Assembly: GCA_017620795.1 (NCBI GenBank)
Contig: JAGAUM010000112.1
Coordinates: 1 to 5,253 of the forward strand
Direction: 5' to 3'
From: Clostridia bacterium
GTDB taxonomy: Bacteria; Bacillota; Clostridia; RGIG8785
DNA: 5,253 bases
Shown: positions 1 through 4,443 of the stretch, in pieces
Layout of the letters: every line of letters begins with the position of its first letter
Position numbering within the stretch: the stretch's first letter is position 1
Program-made: the position numbers and the translations under genes
The notes under the pieces: model-generated
Seen by the model: the letters and a program-made list of their open reading frames with translations, nothing else
What the model was told of the DNA's origin: nothing
Databases searched by the model: none

Positions 1-389
1 ACAGGTGCGTCTAAATAGAGTTTGTCGACCTTTTCGGGGTAAGTGGCGGCATAATTCACCGCATAAAGACCCCCGCGGGAGAAGCCCAAAATCATGGCAC
101 GGGGAGGCAGGTTAAACTGCTCCTCAATGAATAACTGGAAGCGATGCATGATCTTTACCGCCTCGGGCGAGCCATACATATCGCTGATTTTTAAATTGAC
201 TAAATGATACCCACGGCGGAGCATCATCACATCCACCTGATCAAAAGCACCCAAAAACTCGGCTCGCCAGATGTACTGGTTTGCCCAAGTCGGCTTTTCG
301 GGATAGATGATGGTGGCTTGATAACCCTCAAAGTCAAAGGTATGCCCCTTGTACTCGTGGTATCGGGTTTCGGTTAACTGTAAATTCAT
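1..389 (-). CDS. Alpha/beta hydrolase, N-terminal part (cut by window edge)
   Basis: The reading frame opens at ATG 389-387 on the minus strand and stays open to base 1, giving 129 complete codons; the C-terminus lies outside the window. The nucleophile elbow of the alpha/beta-hydrolase fold is visible as GFSRGG at residues 102-107, with Ser104 as the expected nucleophile, followed by the helix LYAVNYAATYP typical after the elbow. A strand ending in LYLDAP at about residues 124-129 follows, as in this fold; the acid and His of the triad would lie beyond the edge. There is no signal peptide, so the protein is probably cytoplasmic. The start is supported by AAAGGAG at 404-398, eight bases upstream. 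The gene is divergent from the DUF4432 epimerase, which suggests a shared role in sugar or ester metabolism, but the substrate (acyl sugar, ester or peptide) cannot be told. Fold assignment is fairly secure; function is not. Confidence 0.8.
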   Translation of the reverse strand, partial: MNLQLTETRYHEYKGHTFDFEGYQATIIYPEKPTWANQYIWRAEFLGAFDQVDVMMLRRGYHLVNLKISDMYGSPEAVKIMHRFQLFIEEQFNLPPRAMILGFSRGGLYAVNYAATYPEKVDKLYLDAP

Positions 390-397
390 CGTAAACA

Positions 398-413
398 CTC
401 CTTTATAAAAGGA
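398..413 (-). promoter_or_regulatory. RBS of the hydrolase inside a small dyad
   Basis: On the minus strand AAAGGAG (404-398) lies eight bases before the ATG at 389 and fixes the start. The same bases form one arm of a short perfect dyad: TCCTTT (399-404), three bases, then AAAGGA (408-413). In RNA this could form a 6-bp hairpin that hides the ribosome binding site, though the 3-nt loop is tight and the stem weak. The RBS is clear; a regulatory role for the dyad is only a possibility. Confidence 0.65.
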
Positions 414-429
414 TTTTGCTCTCTTGTTT

Positions 430-458
430 ATCCTATCACAGAACCCTCCAAAGGTCAA
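430..458 (-). promoter_or_regulatory. Sigma-A-type promoter of the alpha/beta hydrolase
   Basis: Read on the minus strand, TTGACC (458-453) and TAGGAT (435-430) are separated by exactly 17 bp. Transcription would start near 423, giving a leader of about 34 nt that contains the AAAGGAG ribosome binding site. The -35 lies only 9 bp from the -35 of the opposing promoter, so the two promoters share their upstream DNA and cannot easily be occupied together. Confidence 0.65.
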
Positions 459-467
459 CGATTTTAT

Positions 468-496
468 TTGACTTTATCAGGGTTTTCATATACAAT
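468..496 (+). promoter_or_regulatory. Sigma-A-type promoter of the DUF4432 epimerase gene
   Basis: TTGACT (468-473) and TACAAT (491-496) are separated by 17 bp, close to the vegetative consensus. A second TACAAT at 497-502 would give a 23-bp spacer and is less likely. Transcription should start near 503, leaving a short leader of about 20 nt that holds the ribosome binding site AAGGAG (509-514), eight bases before ATG 523. Confidence 0.7.
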
Positions 497-522
497 TACA
501 ATATAGAAAAGGAGAGATAAAA

Positions 523-1518
523 ATGAACAAGTATATCGGACACCCTCACCAAATCAGCGGCATAGAAGAACTGGAGCTGGTTCGGGGCAAAGGCAAGGGC
601 ATGACCCTTTTGGAGATTCGTAACGGTAATGGCCTGCAGCTCACTTTATCTGCTGACCGATGCATGGACCTGTCCCGTGTGACCTATAAGGGTCGGAACA
701 TGGGCTGGTTTTCTCCCGTGGGGTATGTGGCTCCTACATATTATGACGACCAAGGCGCAGGCTTCTTAAAATCCTTTACAGGCGGATTTTTAACCACCTG
801 CGGTCTTACTGCCGTAGGCTCGCCCTGCACCGATGAGGGAGAGACGCTACCTTTACACGGACGCATCTCCAACACCCCCTGCGAGGACTATTCTTACGAA
901 GAAACAGACGAGGCTCTGACCGTCCGCGCCACCGTCCGTGAAGCGTCGGTCTTTGGGCATCAACTGCTTTTGCACCGTCAGGTGATTGTGTCTAAAAAAG
1001 AGAACACCGTTACCCTTTTGGATACGGTGGAGAATGTAGGCGCCAAGTCGGCTCCCTGCATGCTGTTGTATCACTTTAACATGGGCTATCCCTTGTTGTC
1101 CGAATCGGCAAAGCTGGTGATTCCCAACCATAGCGTGGTGGGCAGAACCCCTGAAGCGCAGGCAGACATCGCCCGTGCGTTGATGGTGGAAGCACCCCAG
1201 GCAGACTATGCAGAGCAGTGCTTCTATTACGATGTCAAAGAACAGGACGGCATGGCTTCCTGTGGCATCTATAACCCCGAGATTCAGGCAGGACTAATCA
1301 TGTCCTTTGATAAAAAGAACCTCAACAAGTTTACCCAGTGGAAGCAGATGGGCGAGCATGAGTATGTCATGGGTTTAGAGCCTGGTAACTGCCTACCTGA
1401 CGGCCGTGATGTCGTTCGTCAGCGTGGGGAACTGACCCTTTTGAATCCCAGCGAGACCGTCTCTTTTAAGACCGTTCTGACCTTTACCGACACCGAGTCG
1501 GACATTACCAGCCTATAA
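523..1518 (+). CDS. Aldose 1-epimerase-like protein, DUF4432 family
   Basis: This 331-residue protein has the features of the DUF4432 branch of the galactose-mutarotase-like superfamily: DRCMDL at 45-50, GGFLTTCGLTAVG at 87-99, LPLHGRIS at 109-116, LLYHFNMGYPLL at 181-192, and YVMGLEPGNCLPDGR at 281-295. By analogy with GalM-type mutarotases, His112 and His184 are the likely sugar-contacting or acid residues and Glu286 the likely general base; this mapping is inferred from motif order. Members are expected to interconvert anomers or epimers of a free sugar in the cytoplasm, but the substrate of this branch is not established. There is no signal peptide, and the length matches the family. Start ATG 523 follows AAGGAG (509-514) and a good promoter. 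It is a single-gene transcription unit closed by the terminator at 1520-1549. It is convergent with the AraC-type regulator and divergent from the alpha/beta hydrolase. Confidence 0.85.
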   Translation: MNKYIGHPHQISGIEELELVRGKGKGMTLLEIRNGNGLQLTLSADRCMDLSRVTYKGRNMGWFSPVGYVAPTYYDDQGAGFLKSFTGGFLTTCGLTAVGSPCTDEGETLPLHGRISNTPCEDYSYEETDEALTVRATVREASVFGHQLLLHRQVIVSKKENTVTLLDTVENVGAKSAPCMLLYHFNMGYPLLSESAKLVIPNHSVVGRTPEAQADIARALMVEAPQADYAEQCFYYDVKEQDGMASCGIYNPEIQAGLIMSFDKKNLNKFTQWKQMGEHEYVMGLEPGNCLPDGRDVVRQRGELTLLNPSETVSFKTVLTFTDTESDITSL

Positions 1519-1519
1519 G

Positions 1520-1549
1520 AAAAAGCCGATGTGCTTACATCGGCTTTTT
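1520..1549. terminator. Bidirectional intrinsic terminator between convergent genes
   Basis: A perfect 13-bp stem, AAAAAGCCGATGT (1520-1532) and ACATCGGCTTTTT (1537-1549), closes a 4-nt loop. The plus strand ends in a run of T, and the A run at 1520-1524 provides the T run on the minus strand, so it should stop transcription from both the epimerase gene and the regulator. The hairpin starts 2 bp after the epimerase stop codon. The stop codon of the regulator (TAA, 1537-1535) lies at the loop edge, so its right arm is also coding sequence for the regulator's last residues (KKPM). Confidence 0.9.
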
Positions 1550-2380
1550 AAATGCGTTTCGGTACTCGGAAGGGGTACAGTGACAGTGTTTTTTAAAGAA
1601 TCGGGCAAAATAGGAGGCGTCGTCCATACCAATCTTCTTGGCGACTTGGTCTAAAGGCAGGTCGGTTGCCACTAACAAGTGCATGGCACGGCTAAGCTTT
1701 AGTTGATGGAAAAAAGCTTGCGGTGGCATCCCGAAGGTACTTTTGAATCGACGGATAAAATAGGTGGGTTGCATATATAAAAGCCCTGCCAATTCCTCGG
1801 TGGTGACGGTTCGGTCTATCGTCTTGGACAGGTAACGAAGCACCGGCTTGAAAAACTGTGCATCGGAGGATTTTGCTCGTTGCCGTGCATCGGCATAGCG
1901 ATGGATGACGGTCAGCAGGTTGGCGGACCATTCCAGATGATGAATCAGGTCTTTGGACAGCTCCTTGCGATGGGCTTGCTCAAAAAGATGACTCATCTCC
2001 GCGCGGTCGGGGATGTCCACCACATAATCCTCGTCCCGAAGCCCTAAAAGCGCCATCAAATCCACTCCGTCGGAGGTGGCAGAAAAGGCCATTTCGTACA
2101 TGGTAAAGGTCGCAGAGGCGTGGGTATACATCCGCTTCTTGCCCTTGGGAAGATACGCCAGTTGTCCTGCACGGACAAGGAAGGCTTCCTCGTCAATGAA
2201 CAAAAAACATTCGCCCTCCAACACCCAAAAGAAGGTGTCGTTGGTGCCTATATGCCCCACGCAGTCGCCCTTCCAGTTAATGGGGGGAAGGTATAAGGAA
2301 ACGTCGATGGGACAAATGGCGATTTCTCGCAATGCATCGGTTAATGCCAGATTGGTTGTTTTGGTGTAATTTTGTTCCAT
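1535..2380 (-). CDS. AraC-family transcriptional regulator with N-terminal cupin
   Basis: This 281-residue DNA-binding protein has a cupin-type sensor domain at about residues 25-100 (beta-rich, with FFWVLEGECFLFIDEE and AGQLAYLPKGKK), a helical linker at about 125-170, and a C-terminal double helix-turn-helix of the AraC/XylS type. The first helix-turn-helix spans about 193-217 (TTEELAGLLYMQPTYFIRRF) and the second about 241-274 (LPLDQVAKKIGMDDASYFAR then FFKKHCHCTPSEYR), matching the family signature with the usual SYFARFFK and TPSEYR elements. It is probably a cytoplasmic, sugar-responsive regulator. Start ATG 2380 is chosen because CGGAG lies 9 bases upstream; an in-frame TTG at 2389 abuts that site and cannot use it. 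It is divergent from nagA across a 155-bp region with paired repeats, so control of the nag operon and of itself is the natural inference. The effector is unknown; an amino sugar or its phosphate is plausible. Confidence 0.92.
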   Translation of the reverse strand: MEQNYTKTTNLALTDALREIAICPIDVSLYLPPINWKGDCVGHIGTNDTFFWVLEGECFLFIDEEAFLVRAGQLAYLPKGKKRMYTHASATFTMYEMAFSATSDGVDLMALLGLRDEDYVVDIPDRAEMSHLFEQAHRKELSKDLIHHLEWSANLLTVIHRYADARQRAKSSDAQFFKPVLRYLSKTIDRTVTTEELAGLLYMQPTYFIRRFKSTFGMPPQAFFHQLKLSRAMHLLVATDLPLDQVAKKIGMDDASYFARFFKKHCHCTPSEYRNAFKKPM

Positions 2381-2400
2381 AAAATGCAACTCCGTCCTAA
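2381..2400 (+). promoter_or_regulatory. Direct repeat copy 1, candidate AraC-type operator
   Basis: The site reads AAAATGCA, six variable bases, TCCTAA. It recurs at 2435-2454, exactly 54 bp away, with all 14 outer bases identical and the inner bases differing at five of six positions, always by transitions. Its core GC-N7-TCC matches the core of the E. coli AraC site consensus TAGC-N7-TCCATA (recalled from the literature). This copy covers the ribosome binding site of the regulator gene on the opposite strand, so binding here could limit the regulator's own expression. Confidence 0.5.
2390..2397 (-). promoter_or_regulatory. RBS that sets the regulator start
   Basis: On the minus strand GGACGGAG (2397-2390) ends 9 bases before ATG 2380. 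The alternative TTG at 2389 begins directly after it with no spacing, so the ATG is the supported start. Confidence 0.7.
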
Positions 2401-2409
2401 TTCGATGAA

Positions 2410-2434
2410 TAAACCGCTATTTTAAGGCGGTTTA
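2410..2434. repeat. Inverted repeat with 8-bp arms between the direct repeats
   Basis: TAAACCGC (2410-2417) and TAAACCGC on the opposite strand (2434-2427, GCGGTTTA on the plus strand) form perfect arms around a 9-bp centre. No T run follows on either strand, so it is not an intrinsic terminator. It sits between the two direct repeats, and would fall in the regulator's 5' leader if that gene is transcribed from near 2438. It may be an operator for a second dimeric regulator, or an RNA hairpin in that leader. Confidence 0.5.
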
Positions 2435-2454
2435 AAAATGCAGTTTTATCCTAA
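2435..2454 (+). promoter_or_regulatory. Direct repeat copy 2, candidate AraC-type operator
   Basis: AAAATGCA, six bases, TCCTAA, in the same orientation as copy 1. It ends 18 bp upstream of the proposed nagA -35, centred near -64 relative to the expected transcription start. This is a position where AraC-type proteins often act. Its core GCAGTTTTATCC closely resembles GCATTTTTATCC of E. coli araI1 (from memory). On the other strand it contains TAGGAT, which could also be a -10 for the regulator gene. Confidence 0.5.
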
Positions 2455-2472
2455 ATAAATCAATTTTGTCCC
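2445..2472 (-). promoter_or_regulatory. Weak candidate promoter for the regulator gene
   Basis: No strong minus-strand promoter is visible upstream of the regulator. The best candidate is GGGACA (2472-2467) with GATAAA (2450-2445) and a 16-bp spacer; TAGGAT (2453-2448) is an alternative -10 without a good -35. Either would overlap repeat copy 2, allowing autoregulation. A poor promoter is typical of genes for local regulators. Confidence 0.25.
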
Positions 2473-2501
2473 TTTTCATCGATATTTTAACATGGTATAA
2501 T
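2473..2501 (+). promoter_or_regulatory. Extended -10 promoter of the nag operon
   Basis: A perfect TATAAT (2496-2501) is preceded directly by TGG (2493-2495), an extended -10 motif. With a 17-bp spacer the -35 is TTTTCA (2473-2478), which matches four of six consensus bases. Transcription would start near 2508, giving a leader of about 28 nt before ATG 2536. The weak -35 fits a promoter that needs an activator bound upstream, such as at repeat copy 2. Confidence 0.75.
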
Positions 2502-2523
2502 CAAATTGTCAATCCAATGGAAT

Positions 2524-2529
2524 GGAGAG
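2524..2529 (+). promoter_or_regulatory. RBS that sets the nagA start
   Basis: GGAGAG lies six bases before ATG 2536. An in-frame TTG at 2506 would add ten residues, but it lies at or before the expected transcription start and has no ribosome binding site, so ATG 2536 is preferred. Confidence 0.8.
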
Positions 2530-2535
2530 AATTTG

Positions 2536-3705
2536 ATGTCAAAGGTTATCAAAATTACCAACGGCGCTTTGCTGACCCCTCGGGGGTTAATTGACGATGA
2601 AGATGTTTATTTAAAAGATGGAAAGATTCTGGCGGTAACCGCAGACGCCTTGCCTTATGATGAGGTAGTGGATGCAGAGGGGAAGTATGTTTCTCCCGGG
2701 TTTATCGACATCCATGTCCATGGCGGTGGCGGTTATGACTTCATGGACGGAGGCACCGAGCCGATTATAAAAGCGGCGGCAATGCATCTGTCCCACGGCA
2801 CCACCAGTATCATGCCCACTACCTTGGCTTGTTCTTATGCCGCATTGACCGAATTCTTAAATAACTTAAGAACGGTCATGGACGAAGGCTTGTCCGAAGC
2901 CAATATTTTAGGCGCCCATCTGGAAGGTCCTTATTTTTCAGGCGCCCAGAGCGGTGCTCAAAACCCTGAGTACATCAAAATCCCCGACCCTTCGGAGTAC
3001 TTAGAACTGTTGGACGACCATGGCGATATCATCCGCCATTGGAGCTTTGCACCCGAACTGGAGGGGGCGGTTGCTTTTTGTGAAACCTTGTCCAGACGCG
3101 GTGTCCGCCCGTCTATCGGCCATAGCGATGCCGTCTTTTCCGAAGTAGAAAAGGTCTATGAAAAGGGCTGCCGCAAGGTGACCCATCTCTATTCGGGAAT
3201 GTCCACCATTACCCGTCAGCAGGGGTATCGCCGACTGGGTGTGATTGAGTCCGCTTATTACTATGACGATATGACGGCCGAGGTCATTGCCGACGGCAAA
3301 CACCTGCCTCCCGAGCTGTTGTGGGTGATTGTCAAGGGGATCGGCATCGATCGCATCTGTCTGGTGACCGACGCCATGCGCGGCGCAGGCATGCCCGAAG
3401 GCCCGTCTTTTCTGGGTCGGAAGGGGGAGGAAATGCCCTGCGTCATTGAGGACGGGGTCGCCAAGCTTTTAGACCGCAGTGCCTTTGCAGGCAGTGTGGC
3501 AACGGCAGACCGACTGATTCGCACCATGGTGCAGGAGGTCGGCTTATCAGTTTACGATGCCGTGAAGATGATGACTTTAAATCCTGCAAGCTTCTTCGGG
3601 ATTCGTAAGGGAGCGTTGGAAGAAGGCTTTGATGCCGACGTGATTATATTTGATGAAAATATTACCGTTACCGATGTATTCGTGAACGGAATAAGGAGGA
3701 AATAA
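2536..3705 (+). CDS. nagA: N-acetylglucosamine-6-phosphate deacetylase
   Basis: The enzyme hydrolyses N-acetylglucosamine-6-phosphate to glucosamine-6-phosphate and acetate in the cytoplasm, feeding NagB. The 389-residue product has the amidohydrolase layout: an N-terminal beta-sandwich segment, FIDIHVHG at 57-63 with the HxH metal motif (His60, His62), HLEGPYF at 128-134 (metal ligand Glu130), SIGHSD at 193-198 (His196), THLYSGM at 216-222 (His217), DGKHLPP at 253-259 (probable substrate His256), and VTDAM at 277-281 with catalytic Asp279. The C-terminal segment MTLNPASFFGIRKGALEEGFDADVIIFD is characteristic. HxH is present as in B. subtilis NagA, whereas E. coli NagA has Gln/Asn there and binds one metal, so a two-metal site is likely. 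The phosphate-binding HLYNAM-type loop reads HLYSGM, which I recall as common in a clostridial subgroup. First gene of the operon; its 3' end carries the nagB ribosome binding site. Confidence 0.93.
   Translation: MSKVIKITNGALLTPRGLIDDEDVYLKDGKILAVTADALPYDEVVDAEGKYVSPGFIDIHVHGGGGYDFMDGGTEPIIKAAAMHLSHGTTSIMPTTLACSYAALTEFLNNLRTVMDEGLSEANILGAHLEGPYFSGAQSGAQNPEYIKIPDPSEYLELLDDHGDIIRHWSFAPELEGAVAFCETLSRRGVRPSIGHSDAVFSEVEKVYEKGCRKVTHLYSGMSTITRQQGYRRLGVIESAYYYDDMTAEVIADGKHLPPELLWVIVKGIGIDRICLVTDAMRGAGMPEGPSFLGRKGEEMPCVIEDGVAKLLDRSAFAGSVATADRLIRTMVQEVGLSVYDAVKMMTLNPASFFGIRKGALEEGFDADVIIFDENITVTDVFVNGIRRK
3693..3699 (+). promoter_or_regulatory. nagB RBS embedded in the end of nagA
   Basis: AAGGAGG, a near-perfect anti-16S match, lies within the last codons of nagA and eight bases before ATG 3708. 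The nagA stop codon (3703-3705) is between it and the nagB start, so nagB translation should be both strong and coupled to nagA. Confidence 0.85.
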
Positions 3706-3707
3706 AT

Positions 3708-4442
3708 ATGGAAATCAGAATTTGTAAAGACCGCTACGAACTGGGTAAGAGCGCAGCAAAGCTGGCTGCACAGCTCTTAAACGACGCCATTGCCGAAAAG
3801 GGCGAGGCAAGACTCTGCCTGTCTACGGGTGCTTCCCAGTTTGACACCCTGGCAGCATTGATTCAGGAAAAGGTAGACTGGAGCAAGGTTGAAATGTTCC
3901 ATTTGGACGAGTATGTAGACCTGCCCGAGACCCATCCTGCCAGCTTCAGAAAGTACCTGAAAGAAAAGTTCACCACCAAGGTTAACTTAAAGGCTGCTCA
4001 TTTTGTTGAGGGTACCGAAGAAAACATCAAGACCCTGTCTGCAGAAATCTTAAAAAGCCCCATCGATGTCGGCTTAATCGGCATCGGTGAGAACGCCCAC
4101 ATCGCTTTTAACGATCCGCCTGCAAACTTCGATGTAGAAGATCCCTATATCATCGTTGCATTAAACGATACCTGCAAAAAACAGCAGGTGGGTGAAGGCT
4201 GGTTTGCCACCGTGGACGATGTTCCCAAATACGCCGTTTCCATGTCCGTCAAGCAGATTATGAAGTGCAAGAACATCGTTACCTGCGTTCCTTACGCTGT
4301 CAAGGCTCCTGCCATTGCCGCAACCTTGAAGAACACTTTAACCAACGAAGTTCCTGCTACCATGTTAAAGCAGCACCCTGCATTCACCCTGTATATTGAT
4401 GCAGATTCGGCAAGCGAGCTGAACCTGCCCGTTGTCTGGTAA
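3708..4442 (+). CDS. nagB: Glucosamine-6-phosphate deaminase (NagB-like)
   Basis: The expected reaction is conversion of glucosamine-6-phosphate to fructose-6-phosphate and ammonia in the cytoplasm, completing the two-step route begun by NagA. The 244-residue protein has the SugarP-isomerase/NagB fold signatures: LSTGASQFDTL at 38-48 (phosphate loop), FHLDEYVDLP at 64-73 with Asp67 equal to E. coli catalytic Asp72, THPASFRKYL at 75-84, and GIGENAHIAFNDPP at 125-138, where His131 equals E. coli His143. Relative to E. coli, Asp141 is replaced by Asn129, the following Gly by Ala130, and Glu148 by Asp136. The QQVGEGWF (159-166) and VPKYAVSMSV (172-181) stretches are typical of the GENGH-type NagB-like subgroup. 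It lies 2 bp after nagA. Three of its four arginine codons are AGA, unlike nagA. A related 6-phosphosugar isomerase or lactonase activity cannot be excluded, but pairing with nagA strongly favours the deaminase. Confidence 0.88.
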   Translation: MEIRICKDRYELGKSAAKLAAQLLNDAIAEKGEARLCLSTGASQFDTLAALIQEKVDWSKVEMFHLDEYVDLPETHPASFRKYLKEKFTTKVNLKAAHFVEGTEENIKTLSAEILKSPIDVGLIGIGENAHIAFNDPPANFDVEDPYIIVALNDTCKKQQVGEGWFATVDDVPKYAVSMSVKQIMKCKNIVTCVPYAVKAPAIAATLKNTLTNEVPATMLKQHPAFTLYIDADSASELNLPVVW

Positions 4443-4443
4443 G

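Noticed and set aside
415..436. GCTCTCTTGTTTATCCTA as a third copy of the AraC-like repeat in the left intergenic region
   Set aside because: TTTATCCTA is shared, but the GC is at the wrong distance (N11 instead of N7) and the TATCCTA part is explained by the hydrolase -10 box.
853..1131. Minus-strand open frame inside the epimerase gene
   Set aside because: It is antisense to conserved DUF4432 motifs and its product has no recognisable family features.
2381..2389. A three-residue extension of the AraC-type regulator starting at TTG 2389
   Set aside because: The ribosome binding site directly abuts this TTG; it is correctly spaced only for ATG 2380.
2410..2434. Inverted repeat as an intrinsic terminator
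   Set aside because: No T run follows the stem on either strand and it lies between divergent gene starts.
2493..2504. TGGTATAATCAA resembles the TGGT-TAGACCA operator of NagR/DasR (GntR family)
   Set aside because: About eight of twelve positions match and symmetry is broken by a missing base; much of the match is the TATAAT -10 itself, so chance is the simpler explanation.
2506..2535. A ten-residue N-terminal extension of NagA starting at TTG 2506
   Set aside because: It lies at the expected transcription start and has no ribosome binding site, while ATG 2536 has GGAGAG six bases upstream and begins at the family's normal N-terminus.
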